DNA of 64,000 nucleotides from Erythrobacter sp. (GCF_030066995.1 NZ_JASJAP010000004.1:124001-188000); one strand, 5' to 3'. Counted from the stretch's first letter, positions 1 to 9,167 are shown. Program-made: numbers and translations. Notes: generated from the letters alone by a model not told the origin.

Positions 1-283
1 GGCCGTTCTGGTCCTGCCATTTGCGGGTTTCGAGCTGGCCTTCAATGAAGACCTTGCTGCCCTTTTTGAGGTAGCGCTCAACCACGCCGACGAGCCCGTC
101 CGAGAAGATCGCAACCGTGTGCCACTCAGTCTTTTCGCGGCGCTCTCCCGTGTTGCGATCCTTCCATTGTTCGCTGGTCGCAATGCGCAGGTTCGCCACC
201 CGGCCTCCGTTCTGGAAACTGCGGATTTCCGGGTCTGCCCCGAGATTGCCAATCAGCATCACCTTGTTGAGCGAGCCTGCCAT
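1..283 (-). CDS. ssb: Single-stranded DNA-binding protein (partial, C-terminus off the window)
   Basis: The minus-strand frame opens at an ATG at 283 and runs off the left edge. The visible N-terminal part reads [15 protein letters not shown] and continues with a GxVAxLRIAT strand, an EWH motif and a [12 protein letters not shown] strand, all typical of the bacterial SSB OB fold. SSB coats single-stranded DNA in replication, recombination and repair. The acidic C-terminal tail that recruits partner proteins is not visible. The next gene upstream on the same strand is COQ9, with 133 bp between them. Confidence 0.95.
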   Translation of the reverse strand, partial: MAGSLNKVMLIGNLGADPEIRSFQNGGRVANLRIATSEQWKDRNTGERREKTEWHTVAIFSDGLVGVVERYLKKGSKVFIEGQLETRKWQDQNG

Positions 284-416
284 GAGCCGTTAGTCCTTCC
301 CGTCAAAACACGCGCCCGCGCCGATCGCGCGAGCGATTCTCTGACAATGTATTAGGACAGGTAAGCGCAACTAGGCGAGCCGCGCGCGACCTTTTCCACC
401 TCCGATATGGTGGAAA

Positions 417-1106
417 TCACTTAGAAGGGTAGCGAAGACGCCCCAGAAAGCGCGTCAAACTGGGCAATTCGATGTCGCGATTGGTGAACTTCGCCTTGGC
501 CTTTTCAAACCGCATCACCCCGTCAATGCGCCGATCGAGAAACGCGTAGGTCTTCTCCTTGCCCTCGCTATCATCGTTCACGAAATACGCCAGAGTTGCA
601 GAGTAGATGCCCGCCAGGATCGTGCGCTTGGTGTAGTGATTGTAGTCCGTCGACGTATCGCCCGCGAGGCGCCACATGATGTCCGCGCTGCGCCAGCCGA
701 TCTGAAGCGCACGCGGCGCATTTTGCGGCATGGCCATGACGGAAAGCGCGCGTCGCACCGCTTCGTCGATGTCCTCGACCGCCTTCAACCGGAAAGCGAC
801 GAGTTCGCGAATGCGCTCGCGAATTTTGAGCTCGGCCAGACGTTCGGCCGGCCACTCGGCTTCCATCGCCTGATCGACGCTGGTGACCCACGCCTCGATC
901 ATATCCATCGACCGACCGTTCAGCGGCTTCGGGGGAAAGGCAAGCTTGGCGATGTCCACGTCGCACCCCGCCATTTCCGCGGCCGCCACCAGAGCGGTCT
1001 CGTTCCAGCCATCGAAGATAGCGGACGCCGCAATGTCAGGAGCCAGCGCCACGCGCAGCTCATCGAGGGTCATGTCGGCGAAATCGGCGCGGGCGGTGTC
1101 GGTCAT
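417..1106 (-). CDS. COQ9 family ubiquinone biosynthesis protein
   Basis: The 229-residue protein resembles the COQ9 family: a helical N-terminal half and a C-terminal half with the GWRSADIMWRLAGDTSTDYN stretch that marks the lipid-binding domain, followed by a YTKR-x-ILAGIY helix. COQ9 binds isoprenoid lipids and assists the hydroxylation steps of ubiquinone synthesis in respiring alphaproteobacteria and mitochondria. The reading frame is open further upstream, but that part overlaps the ankyrin gene. The ATG at 1106, one base past the ankyrin stop, gives the expected MTDTARADF start and implies translational coupling. Confidence 0.85.
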   Translation of the reverse strand: MTDTARADFADMTLDELRVALAPDIAASAIFDGWNETALVAAAEMAGCDVDIAKLAFPPKPLNGRSMDMIEAWVTSVDQAMEAEWPAERLAELKIRERIRELVAFRLKAVEDIDEAVRRALSVMAMPQNAPRALQIGWRSADIMWRLAGDTSTDYNHYTKRTILAGIYSATLAYFVNDDSEGKEKTYAFLDRRIDGVMRFEKAKAKFTNRDIELPSLTRFLGRLRYPSK

Positions 1107-1107
1107 A

Positions 1108-1782
1108 TCAGAAAGAAGGCCCGTACTGCTCGGTAGTTCCCTTTTTCCCCCTTTCAGCGTCAGCTGAGGCGAACTCCTCCATGATCCGCTCATTGCCGAT
1201 CAGAAGTTCCGCGTAATCGCGCGCCGAGCGTCCGGAATTGTCGCTGCGGTCGGGGTTCGCACCCTCTTTCAGCAGGCGCGCGATCAGCGCAATATCGCGC
1301 TTATGCACCGCAGAGATTAGCGGCGTCTCGCCCTGCTGGTCGGCCACATCAACCTGGGCGCCGCCCTTGATCAGCGCCTCGACACTGTCGATATCGCCGA
1401 GCGCGGCGGAAATCTGGATCGGGTAGGTGCCCGTTTTGTCCCTAATGTTCGGATCGGCGCCGCGCTGGATCAGAAAACGAATCCACAACGCGTCGCGTCG
1501 CTGCGCCACGATGTGCAAACCGGTTTGGCCATTGGTGATATCGCGCGTGTTGACCACCTGGGTACCGGGCTGGTTCAGCATCTCGGTCACCGCGTCGCCA
1601 TCGCGCTCCTTGACCGCTTCGAGGAACTCATAGCCTTGCGAAAACATCTGCGCGGCAGCCGGCGCGGTCAACTGCGCGGGCGCAACCCCCGCAAGACCGG
1701 TGAAGAACACGGCACTGGCAATCGCGCCGCCAATTCCTAGTTTGCGCACAACGAAGCCCGACACGCTTTGATCCTTTCGCAT
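1108..1782 (-). CDS. Exported ankyrin-repeat protein
   Basis: The 224-residue protein starts with a signal-peptide-like segment (hydrophobic residues about 18-44, ending in APAAAQ) followed by roughly four ankyrin repeats, seen as GQTGLHIVAQRRD, GADPNIRDKTGTYPIQISAALGD, GAQVDVADQQGETPLISAVHKRD and GANPDRSDNSGRSARDYAEL-type units. Ankyrin repeats are protein-binding scaffolds; the likely site is the periplasm. It is immediately followed by COQ9 on the same strand. No enzymatic domain is visible and the partner is unknown. Confidence 0.75.
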   Translation of the reverse strand: MRKDQSVSGFVVRKLGIGGAIASAVFFTGLAGVAPAQLTAPAAAQMFSQGYEFLEAVKERDGDAVTEMLNQPGTQVVNTRDITNGQTGLHIVAQRRDALWIRFLIQRGADPNIRDKTGTYPIQISAALGDIDSVEALIKGGAQVDVADQQGETPLISAVHKRDIALIARLLKEGANPDRSDNSGRSARDYAELLIGNERIMEEFASADAERGKKGTTEQYGPSF

Positions 1783-1888
1783 TTGCTGTCACATATTGTC
1801 ATCAGAAGGAGACCGGACAAGCCCCTCAAGCCTTTGCGCCTCGCGCGTCTTGGCTGTAATCTCCTGCTTGTCCGCCCGTTAGCAGAGC

Positions 1889-2512
1889 ATGAATACCCGC
1901 GCAAAGCCCCCGATCCACGCCGTCCTTCGCTCCGCCTTGCTTGTCACTCTTGGCTCTGCGGGTCTTGCAGCGTGCGCGCCGGGCGCGGGCACACCAGGGC
2001 CTGCCCCTCTGGCGGGGGCCGATATTGGCGGAGCATTCACGCTCACCAGTTCCACCGGCAAAACTGTTGCCTGGGACGATTTTCGTGGCTCTTACGCAGT
2101 GGTCTACTTCGGCTACGCCTATTGCCCCGATGTCTGCCCCACGGACATGCAGCGCACCGCGCAAGGGCTGCGCATCCTCAAAGAGCGCAACCCCGCGCTG
2201 GCCTCCCGGACTCAAGCGGTTTTTATCTCGATCGATCCTGAGCGCGACACGCCCGAGGTGGTCGGGGAGTTCGTCTCGGCATTCTCCGACGATCTGGTTG
2301 GCCTCACAGGCAGTCCGGAAGCCGTCAAGGCGGCGGCGGACGCTTTTCGCGTCTACTACAAAAAGGGCGAGGAGACGCCGAACGGCGGCTATCTCGTCGA
2401 CCACACCAACATCGTCTATTTGTTCGATCCCGATGGTGAGCCGCTTGCCATGTTGCCGACAAACGAGGGATCCGAGGCGGTCGCCGACGAAATCGAGAAA
2501 TGGGCGAGCTGA
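1889..2512 (+). CDS. SCO1/SenC family copper chaperone lipoprotein
   Basis: The 207-residue protein has a lipoprotein signal (lipobox Cys near residue 29) followed by a thioredoxin-like fold carrying the CPDVC copper-binding motif (Cys79, Cys83) and the conserved His at about residue 172 in VDHTNIVYLFD. SCO proteins deliver copper to, or reduce, the CuA site of cytochrome c oxidase in the periplasm. The ATG at 1889 gives the signal peptide directly. It overlaps the next gene by 13 bp, so the three genes from 1889 to 3743 are probably one transcript. Confidence 0.9.
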   Translation: MNTRAKPPIHAVLRSALLVTLGSAGLAACAPGAGTPGPAPLAGADIGGAFTLTSSTGKTVAWDDFRGSYAVVYFGYAYCPDVCPTDMQRTAQGLRILKERNPALASRTQAVFISIDPERDTPEVVGEFVSAFSDDLVGLTGSPEAVKAAADAFRVYYKKGEETPNGGYLVDHTNIVYLFDPDGEPLAMLPTNEGSEAVADEIEKWAS

Positions 2513-3009
2513 GAGACCGTTTCTGGACGCTGCCTCTGGGCGAGCTCAACCGCGCGGAGTGGGAGGCGCTGTGCGATGGCTGCGGGCGCTGTTGCACGCA
2601 CAAGATCGAAGACGCGGATACCGGCGAGATCGAACAGACAAATGTCGCGTGCAAGCTGCTCGACACCAAAACCGCCTGTTGCTCCGATTACCGCAACCGC
2701 AAGGCCTTTGTGCCCGATTGCCTGCGTTTGACGCTTGCGATCGTCGAGGACGTGCCATGGCTGCCTTCGACCTGCGCTTACCGCGTCCGGGCCGAAGGGC
2801 GCAGCCTGCCATCCTGGCACTATCTCATCAGCGGAGACCGCGAGGCGGTCCACCGCGTGGGCGTGGGGGTTGCGGGCCGGGTGGTGAGCGAGAGCGAAGC
2901 GGGACCGCTCGAACACCATATCGTGGAATGGGGACCGGTGCGGCTGGACAAAGCGGCCCCGGCTGAGCTTGAAGAGGGGAGCGAGCCAAGGGGAGACTTC
3001 GAAACGTGA
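2500..3009 (+). CDS. YcgN/UPF0260-type cysteine-cluster protein
   Basis: The 169-residue protein contains the family hallmark near its N-terminus, CDGCGRCC, followed by further cysteines in VACKLLD, ACCSDY and VPDCLRL, ending with a conserved WHYLISGD segment. This pattern suggests a metal or Fe-S centre, but the biochemical role of the family is not established. It starts inside the SCO gene (overlap 2500-2512), and its stop overlaps the GTG start of the next gene. Confidence 0.85.
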   Translation: MGELRDRFWTLPLGELNRAEWEALCDGCGRCCTHKIEDADTGEIEQTNVACKLLDTKTACCSDYRNRKAFVPDCLRLTLAIVEDVPWLPSTCAYRVRAEGRSLPSWHYLISGDREAVHRVGVGVAGRVVSESEAGPLEHHIVEWGPVRLDKAAPAELEEGSEPRGDFET

Positions 3010-3743
3010 TCGACGGTCTGAAGCGGGTGTTGATGGATCCCGAGATCAACCTCAACGGGGAATGCGTCCCGATTGTCCTTCGCCGTCACTCTGCCGCCAA
3101 ACGTCTGACGCTGAGGCTGGCACCGGACGGGCAGGCGGTCCAGATCACCCTGCCTCGCTGGGCGCGCAGCGCGGACGCCATCGCCTTCGCGCACGCCCGC
3201 CAGGTCTGGCTCGCGGGTCAGCACGCGCGCATTCCGCGACGCACGCGGCCAAGTGCGGGCGGCGACCTCAGGTATCGCGGCGACGCGTTGACGATCGCCT
3301 GGGACAAGGGCGCGCCTCGACGCCCGTTGCGCGAGGGCGCTCAATTGCGCGTCGGCGGCGCGATCGAAGGGCTTGAGGCGCGCCTGCGCCGCTGGCTTGA
3401 GCGCGAGGCACTAGGTTTGTTCGAAAGCGATCTGACCGACTACGCGCGCGCGGCCAAGCTGCAACCTGTGCCGATCGGGCTCAGCCGCGCCCAGAAGCGC
3501 TGGGGAAGCTGTTCGGATGGCGGCCAATCCGGGCAGCGGCGCATCCGGATCAACTGGCGGCTGGTTCAAGCGCCCGATTTCGTTCGCCGCTCCGTCGTCG
3601 CGCATGAAGTGGCCCACCTTGTCCACTTCGATCACAGCCCCGCTTTCCACGCTCTGCTGGGCGACATTTACGAAGGCGATATCGGTCAGGCGGACCGCTG
3701 GCTGAAGGACAACGGGCGCAACCTCTACACCGCGTTCGGTTGA
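3006..3743 (+). CDS. YgjP/WLM-type (DUF45) zinc metallopeptidase
   Basis: The 245-residue protein matches the YgjP family. It has an N-terminal beta-rich segment with the RRHSAAKRLTLRL pattern and a C-terminal SprT-like domain with KRWGSCS, then the zinc site HEVAH (His200, Glu201, His204) and a downstream HFDHSPAFH segment providing the third ligand. It is probably a cytoplasmic metalloprotease; substrates are unknown. The GTG at 3006 overlaps the preceding TGA stop, arguing for coupled translation. An ATG at 3033 is a possible alternative start. Confidence 0.85.
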   Translation: MIDGLKRVLMDPEINLNGECVPIVLRRHSAAKRLTLRLAPDGQAVQITLPRWARSADAIAFAHARQVWLAGQHARIPRRTRPSAGGDLRYRGDALTIAWDKGAPRRPLREGAQLRVGGAIEGLEARLRRWLEREALGLFESDLTDYARAAKLQPVPIGLSRAQKRWGSCSDGGQSGQRRIRINWRLVQAPDFVRRSVVAHEVAHLVHFDHSPAFHALLGDIYEGDIGQADRWLKDNGRNLYTAFG

Positions 3744-3808
3744 TCTTCTGGACGCTCTTGCGACGATTACTTAGGCGTTGATTAACCCTGTTCGGTTAAA
3801 CGCCGGTG

Positions 3809-4384
3809 ATGTTTCGCTGCCCTACCCTGACCGCGGCTCTGGCGACCATCATGGTGGCCAGCCTTGCTACGCCTGCGCCTTCCGCGTTGCGCGCGCAGGG
3901 TGCGTGCGAGGATTGCGACGTACCGCCCGCCTGCCGCGAAGACGCGCCCGAGAGCATCCTGCGCCTGCGCGCGCGCAATTGCCAGAAACTCAGCGTGGCG
4001 ATCGAAAGCGATGTGGATTTTGGCCGCGTTGTGGTCCTGAAAAACGGCGAAGGCCGCGTCCTGCTTGACCTCGAAACAGGAGAGAGAAAGCTGCTCGGGG
4101 ATCTCGAGAACCTGGGCGGAGTGCCGATCACTGGCCGCGCGACCGTGACCGGCGCGCCGCTGGAAAGGCTGCGGATCACGCTGCCGACGCGGGTTTCCAT
4201 GCGCGATACAAGCGGCGGCGAAGCGGAAATCAGTGAATTCGTGACCGACCTGCCGGCGCTGCCGACCCTCGACGCCAACGGCCAGCTCACCTTCCGTTTT
4301 TCCGGAACGCTGGTGCTCAGCGCCAAGATGGAAGCCTCCGGTCGCTTGCGTGGCCGCGTGCCGATCAGCGTCGAATATCAGTAG
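3809..4384 (+). CDS. Exported DUF4402-like protein
   Basis: The protein of about 191 residues has a signal peptide ending near ALRAQG, a cysteine-rich start to the mature part (CEDCDVPPAC) and a C-terminal beta-rich domain resembling DUF4402: a DFGRVVVL strand, a GGVPITGRATVTG segment and a final LDANGQLTFRFSGTLVLSA followed by PISVEYQ. DUF4402 proteins are secreted or surface proteins of unknown function, some with pilin-like folds. A GTG directly precedes the chosen ATG. It lies 65 bp after the YgjP-type gene and may be independently expressed. Confidence 0.6.
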   Translation: MFRCPTLTAALATIMVASLATPAPSALRAQGACEDCDVPPACREDAPESILRLRARNCQKLSVAIESDVDFGRVVVLKNGEGRVLLDLETGERKLLGDLENLGGVPITGRATVTGAPLERLRITLPTRVSMRDTSGGEAEISEFVTDLPALPTLDANGQLTFRFSGTLVLSAKMEASGRLRGRVPISVEYQ

Positions 4385-4470
4385 GAACCACGGCGATCAT
4401 CGAATGCGGGCCGTGCGTCAGCGCCCTTCGCCCTCTGGTCTTACGAGTGGAGCGCCCTTATATTCGCCCC

Positions 4471-4953
4471 ATGTCCTCGCTTTCGCGCCTCAATCCCAAG
4501 ACCGGTATTGTCGATTTCTGGACGGAATTCCGCAAGCCCAATCCCTTTCGCGTACCGATGTTGCTGGCCTCGACCGTTCCGCTGATGGTGATCTTTTACT
4601 GGTTGTCGGGTGAGACGCATTACTCGGCGCCAGAGCGGCCCACGATTACCTACATCACCACGTTCGATCCGGAGCGCACAGACGAAGAGATCATCGCGTC
4701 GAACGAGGCAAATCAGGAGATCAAGGATTTGCGCAAGGCGGCTCAGGATGACGTCGCCGAGCGCAAGCGCGAAATCTACAAGGCGCTGGGCAAGGGCATC
4801 GGTATGGACGTCGACAAGATCGCGGCCGAGGCCGACGCGCGCCGCGCCGCCGAGGAAGCGGCCGCCGCCGAGCAGCGAGCGCAAAGATACGGGCGTGCAA
4901 GCGCGGACTCGTCCGAGACAGGTGAGCCGCCAGCCGAAAGCACGCGGCCATAG
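4471..4953 (+). CDS. Small single-pass membrane protein, function unknown
   Basis: The 160-residue protein has one transmembrane segment around residues 28-45 (VPMLLASTVPLMVIFYWL), then a soluble region rich in Glu, Lys and Ala (about residues 70-145) likely to form a long helix or coiled coil. I do not recognise a named family. The frame is also open from a GTG at 4447, but the ATG at 4471 places the membrane segment at a typical distance. It ends two bases before ribD, so co-transcription is likely. Confidence 0.6.
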   Translation: MSSLSRLNPKTGIVDFWTEFRKPNPFRVPMLLASTVPLMVIFYWLSGETHYSAPERPTITYITTFDPERTDEEIIASNEANQEIKDLRKAAQDDVAERKREIYKALGKGIGMDVDKIAAEADARRAAEEAAAAEQRAQRYGRASADSSETGEPPAESTRP

Positions 4954-4955
4954 CC

Positions 4956-5936
4956 TTGAAGGCTCCCGGCGACGCGGACTGGATGGCGGCGTGCGCGCGG
5001 CTGGCGGAACGCGCGCGTCCGATCAGTCGTCCCAATCCCGGTGTCGCGGCAATCTTCGTCAGGGATGGACGCGTTCTTGCGCGCGGATGGACCCGCGAAG
5101 GTGGACGCCCGCACGCCGAAGCCGATGCGCTTTCCCGCCTGGCCGACGGCGTAGCAAGAGGCTCCACGCTCTACGTAACGCTGGAGCCATGCGCGCACAT
5201 ATCCGATCGCGGCCCAGCGTGCTCTGACATCATCAGCGCCGCGCGTCCGGCACGCGTCGTGATCGGCCAGCACGACCCCGACCCGCGCACGGCCGGAAGC
5301 GGTATCGCTCGGCTGGAGAAGGCGGGGATCGCGGTCACGGCGCTTGAGGATGAACACTCCGCGCGCAGTCTGGTCGGCTATCTGACCCGCCAGCGCAAGG
5401 GACGACCCTATGTCACGCTCAAACTGGCGCAGTCGCTCGACGGCTGCCTCGCGCTCGCCGATGGAACAAGCCAGTGGATCACGGGGCCTCAGGCCCGCGC
5501 GCATTGCCACGCCATGCGCGCGCGCAACGATGCGATTCTAGTTGGCGGGGCCACGTGGCGCGCGGACAAGCCCAAACTCAACGTTCGCCTGCCCGGTCTC
5601 GAGAAGCGCAGCCCGGACCGCGTGCTCCTGACCCGCGGCGTCCAGCAGGACGGCGTGCGCGTGATCAACGCCCCCGAACAGATCGGACAGATCGAAGGCG
5701 CGCATTTTCTTTACATCGAGGGCGGCGCGGCGACTGCGGCGAGCTTTCTTGCCGCTGACCTGGTCGACGAACTGCACCTTTACGAAGCGCCTATCGTGAT
5801 CGGCGGCGATGGGATGAACAGTCTTGGTGCGCTAGGCCTTGCCGACCTCTCGGCGGCGCACGGACGCTGGCGACGCGGAGAGACACGCCAACTTGGCAGC
5901 GACCGCTTCACCGCCTATCTGCGCCAGCACAGCTAA
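4956..5936 (+). CDS. ribD: Bifunctional riboflavin deaminase/reductase RibD
   Basis: The 326-residue protein carries an N-terminal cytidine-deaminase-like domain with the zinc site HAEADAL and PCAHISDRGPAC, and a C-terminal dihydrofolate-reductase-like domain beginning at RPYVTLKLAQSLDG with SQWITGPQAR. These catalyse the deamination and ribose reduction steps of riboflavin synthesis. The start is uncertain: a TTG at 4956 directly follows the preceding gene, and an ATG at 4983 is possible but would trim conserved N-terminal helix. Riboflavin synthase follows 42 bp downstream. No FMN riboswitch was recognised upstream. Confidence 0.93.
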   Translation: MKAPGDADWMAACARLAERARPISRPNPGVAAIFVRDGRVLARGWTREGGRPHAEADALSRLADGVARGSTLYVTLEPCAHISDRGPACSDIISAARPARVVIGQHDPDPRTAGSGIARLEKAGIAVTALEDEHSARSLVGYLTRQRKGRPYVTLKLAQSLDGCLALADGTSQWITGPQARAHCHAMRARNDAILVGGATWRADKPKLNVRLPGLEKRSPDRVLLTRGVQQDGVRVINAPEQIGQIEGAHFLYIEGGAATAASFLAADLVDELHLYEAPIVIGGDGMNSLGALGLADLSAAHGRWRRGETRQLGSDRFTAYLRQHS

Positions 5937-5978
5937 TCGCATTCGCGGTTTACGGGCAAGCAAAGGAAATCAGGTCCC

Positions 5979-6602
5979 ATGTTCACCGGCATCGTCACCG
6001 CCATCGGCACCATTTCGAAGGTGGACCAGCGCGGCGATATGCGTCTGCGGATCGACGCGCCGCTCGACCCCGAGCGGATCGATATCGGCGCATCGATCGC
6101 GTGTTCGGGCGTGTGCCTTACCGTGGTCGACCGCGGCGGCGATGCCGACAACGCCTGGTTCGAAGTCGACGTGTCGGCGGAGACCATCCTGCGCACACGG
6201 CGCGGCATGTGGGAAGAAGGTCAGCGGATCAACATCGAACCCTCGCTGCGCATCGGTGACGAGCTCGGCGGCCATATTGTCACCGGCCATGTGGATTCGG
6301 TCGGTGAGGTCGTCTTGTCCAAGCGCGAGGGCGACAGTTGGCGCCTGGCGATCCGCGCGCGCGCCGAGATGTCGCCATTCATCGCGGAGAAGGGCTCGAT
6401 CACGGTCGATGGGGTGTCGCTGACCGTCAACGACGTGCGCGATCGCCCCGATGGCACGTGTGACTTTGCGCTCAACATCATCCCGCACACCGCCAAGGTA
6501 ACGACGCTGGGCGATCTTGATGTGGGCGGTGAGGCCAATCTGGAGATTGACGTTCTGGCGCGCTATCTCAAGCGGATGCAGGGACTGGCCGCGGGAAGCT
6601 GA
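5979..6602 (+). CDS. ribE: Riboflavin synthase alpha subunit
   Basis: The 207-residue protein has the two tandem lumazine-binding domains: MFTGIVTAIGTI with CSGVCLTVVD in the first, and GHIVTGHVDSVGEV with SITVDGVSLTVNDV in the second. It catalyses the dismutation of two 6,7-dimethyl-8-ribityllumazine molecules to riboflavin. It follows ribD on the same strand; the remaining pathway genes (ribA/ribB, ribH) would be expected just beyond in many genomes but are absent here, where the next gene is an aminotransferase on the opposite strand. Confidence 0.93.
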   Translation: MFTGIVTAIGTISKVDQRGDMRLRIDAPLDPERIDIGASIACSGVCLTVVDRGGDADNAWFEVDVSAETILRTRRGMWEEGQRINIEPSLRIGDELGGHIVTGHVDSVGEVVLSKREGDSWRLAIRARAEMSPFIAEKGSITVDGVSLTVNDVRDRPDGTCDFALNIIPHTAKVTTLGDLDVGGEANLEIDVLARYLKRMQGLAAGS

Positions 6603-6628
6603 GCGCTCCCTTCTGGGACGACGGGCCT

Positions 6629-7810
6629 TCAGCCAGTCACATCGGCCAGCGCGCCGATGAACTTTTCGATATTGTCCATCGTCAGGCCCGCGATATTGAT
6701 GCGGCCCGAACCGGCCATATAGATGCCATGCTCTTCACGCAGGCGGACCACTTGCTCCTTGGTCACCGGAAGAGTGGAGAACAGCCCGTTCTGGGACCCT
6801 AGCGGAGCCAGATCCACGCCGCCTGCTACGCCCGCCTCGGCCAGGCGTTCGCGGACCTGACGCATGCGAGAGCGCATCTGGTCCAGCTCATCCAGCCAGA
6901 CTTCGGTCATCGCGCGATCGCGCAGGATTAGCCGGATCGCCGCGGCGCCGTGATCAGGCGGCATCGACCAGCTGGCGCGAGCGAGCGCGTTAGCGTTGGA
7001 GAACGCGGTATTTAGCGTTTCGCTCTCACCCTCACCCGCCATGATATAGAACGCGCCGACCCGGTCGCGGTACATGCCGAAATTCTTGTCACAGCTGTAA
7101 GCGATGAAAGCTTCGGGCACTTTGGCGAGCACGCTGCGCAAACCGGCTGCATCCTCCTCGAGCCCCTCGCCAAGTCCCTGATACGCGGTGTCGATGATCG
7201 GGAAGATGCCGGTCTCGGCAATCGCGTCCCCGATCGCGTCCCAATCGTCCGCTGCGTAGTCGATGCCGGTGGGATTGTGACAGCAACCGTGCAGCAGGAC
7301 GCCATCGCCGGGCGCAGCGCCACGGATCGCGGCCAGAACCGCGTCGAGATTGGCGGTTCCATCGGCCTTGGCGTGGCCAAAGGCCGCAAGCTCCAGCCCC
7401 AGGTCATCGATAATCTGCTTGTGATTGGGCCAGCTCGGCGTGCCCATATGCAGCCGCTCCATCCCCGCCCTTTGCGCAAGCGCAAGAGCAAGGCGCACCG
7501 CGCCGGTGCCGCCAGGTGTCTGCATTCCCGAGATGCGCCCGCCCATCGTCGCGTCGGTTCCGAAGATGTAGGGCATCAGCGCGTTGACGAAGCCCATGTC
7601 GCCTTCCGGGCCCAGATAGCTCTTCGATTCCTGCGTATCGACCAGCGCTTGCTCGGCCCGCTTGATCGCCGCAAAAACGGGCGTGTCGCCCTGTCCCGTG
7701 CGATAGACGCCGACGCCAAGGTCGACTTTGTCAGGGCGCTCATCGGCGGCGTGGAGCTTGATCAGCGCGAGCAGCGCGTCGGGCGATTGGGCTTCGAGTC
7801 GGTTGAGCAT
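6629..7810 (-). CDS. Aromatic/aspartate aminotransferase (class I, PLP-dependent)
   Basis: The 393-residue protein matches the AspC/TyrB subgroup: DLGVGVYRTGQGDTPVF near the N-terminus, the GGTGAVRLA segment, the NPTGID loop, and the PLP-binding lysine in SCDKNFGMYRDRVG. It transfers amino groups between aspartate or aromatic amino acids and 2-oxoglutarate. The frame is open upstream to 7846, but the ATG at 7810 gives the family-typical start (MLNRLEAQSPD). The HPPD gene 20 kb away uses the 4-hydroxyphenylpyruvate that such an enzyme can form from tyrosine; the link is only plausible. Confidence 0.9.
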   Translation of the reverse strand: MLNRLEAQSPDALLALIKLHAADERPDKVDLGVGVYRTGQGDTPVFAAIKRAEQALVDTQESKSYLGPEGDMGFVNALMPYIFGTDATMGGRISGMQTPGGTGAVRLALALAQRAGMERLHMGTPSWPNHKQIIDDLGLELAAFGHAKADGTANLDAVLAAIRGAAPGDGVLLHGCCHNPTGIDYAADDWDAIGDAIAETGIFPIIDTAYQGLGEGLEEDAAGLRSVLAKVPEAFIAYSCDKNFGMYRDRVGAFYIMAGEGESETLNTAFSNANALARASWSMPPDHGAAAIRLILRDRAMTEVWLDELDQMRSRMRQVRERLAEAGVAGGVDLAPLGSQNGLFSTLPVTKEQVVRLREEHGIYMAGSGRINIAGLTMDNIEKFIGALADVTG

Positions 7811-7890
7811 GGCCAACGCGATGCCGTGAGCGCGGGCCGCGCGCAACCGCCTTTTGAACGGCTAGTGCACGCTGCGCACAGAGAAACGTA

Positions 7891-8811
7891 TCAGAAAGGC
7901 AGCCAGCGCTGCTTTTTCGAGAACTTCATGTATCCCGCGTTGACGCCAAGCCGCACACCCGCGCCCATCCGGATCGGGATCAGGACAACGTCGCCCCAGC
8001 GCATGTAGCTCGCGTGCAATCCGCCGACCAGATAGGCCTGCCCCTCACCCGCCGGGAAGCGTTTGAAGAGATCCTCGGTATCGTAGAGGTTGTAGACCAG
8101 CACAAAGGTGTTGGCCGCGTTTGCGCCTGCGTCAAAACCGATCGAGGGGCCGGTCCAGTAGACTTTCTGGTCGCCTTCAACCTTGTGATGCAGCGTTCCC
8201 GAGCCGTAGCGCGCGCCAACCACAAACGCGCCGCCAGCCTCGCGGCCCACGATGTAGCCGTTGGGTTGCCCCTCTTTCTTGAGCAAATCCTCGATCATCT
8301 TGGCAAGGCCTTCTGCGCCTTTACCGAAGACGCCTTCGGCTGCGCCGATCAAATCGTCTTCGCCATAGGTACTCTCGCTTGCCGCGACGGTCTCTGCATC
8401 GATCCCGGCCTCGCCCTCGACGCTTGCGCCGCTGGCAGGGTCAACCCACTGACCCGATCCGTCCGTCGCGGTACCATTGGGCTCCGGGACGGGTTGAGGT
8501 TGAGGCTCGATCGGCGGCTCCGATTGCGGCGCGGGCGCTGACTGGGCGGCTGCTTCGGCGTTGATCGTCGCTGAATCGACGCGATAGGGTCGTGAGGTCC
8601 GAGCGGACGTATCGGTCGGCGCGGTGGCAAACGCCTCGTTGGGATCGAACGTCTCCATTTCCTGCGCGGCCAGCGGACCGGTCGCCCAGAACAGCATCGC
8701 CGCAACAGCGAGCCTCATCGTCGCCCAGAGCCCGCTCTGCGAAGAGCCTGCGGATAGGGTCTGGGTAGAGCCTCTGGGCGAGACGGGCGATTGGGTAGCG
8801 ACGGCGTGCAT
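7891..8811 (-). CDS. EipA-like DUF1134 cell-envelope protein
   Basis: The 306-residue protein has an N-terminal hydrophobic segment (about residues 32-50, ending PLAAQ), a long Pro/Glu/Gln-rich low-complexity linker (about residues 85-150), and a C-terminal DUF1134 domain with GEGVFGKGAEGLA-like, GYIVGREAGGAFVVG, YWTGPSIGFDAGANA and GGLHASYMRWGD-type segments. DUF1134 proteins such as Brucella EipA are periplasmic and needed for envelope integrity. Start choice is uncertain: 8811 has an AAGGGCAAGAG sequence upstream, while an internal ATG at 8718 would give a standard signal peptide. It is upstream of, and likely co-transcribed with, the aminotransferase. Confidence 0.8.
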   Translation of the reverse strand: MHAVATQSPVSPRGSTQTLSAGSSQSGLWATMRLAVAAMLFWATGPLAAQEMETFDPNEAFATAPTDTSARTSRPYRVDSATINAEAAAQSAPAPQSEPPIEPQPQPVPEPNGTATDGSGQWVDPASGASVEGEAGIDAETVAASESTYGEDDLIGAAEGVFGKGAEGLAKMIEDLLKKEGQPNGYIVGREAGGAFVVGARYGSGTLHHKVEGDQKVYWTGPSIGFDAGANAANTFVLVYNLYDTEDLFKRFPAGEGQAYLVGGLHASYMRWGDVVLIPIRMGAGVRLGVNAGYMKFSKKQRWLPF

Positions 8812-9074
8812 AATCTCTTGCCCTTATTGCGAAAAGACAGTCTGGAGCCGCGTTAGCAGAGTCCGACAAACGCGATCAGGCAAGCCCAAGGGCGGTGAGT
8901 CGAATCGAAAACGCGACAGGACGGTTAATTCGGCGATCCCCCCTGAACCGGGGACGAACCGTTTCGACCGCGAGCGGACAGGCTCCGAGCGCCGCGCAAA
9001 AATTTGGCTCTGGCGGCTTGCCGCCCCACGCCGCTGCGATTATAGCGCGCGGCTCGCAGCCGAGAATGCGTCGC

Positions 9075-9167
9075 GGAGACGTGGGTGAGTGGCTGAAACC
9101 AGTCCCCTGCTAAGGGACCATACCGTTTATAGCGGTATCGAGGGTTCGAATCCCTCCGTCTCCGCCA
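9075..9167 (+). tRNA. tRNA-Ser (anticodon GCU)
   Basis: The acceptor stem pairs GGAGACG (9075-9081) with CGTCTCC (9157-9163), followed by discriminator G and an encoded CCA. The anticodon stem GTCCC/GGGAC (9102-9106 and 9114-9118) closes a loop whose central triplet 9109-9111 is GCT. A long variable arm (around TACCGTTTATAGCGGTA) and a GGTTCGAATCC T-arm complete a class II tRNA of 93 nt. It decodes AGC and AGU serine codons. Confidence 0.97.

Noticed and set aside
636..1136. 166-codon plus-strand frame opposite COQ9
   Set aside because: Arg/His-rich antisense shadow of a recognised gene.
5937..5978. FMN riboswitch near the riboflavin genes
   Set aside because: The gaps before ribD and ribE are too short, and no RFN element pattern was seen.
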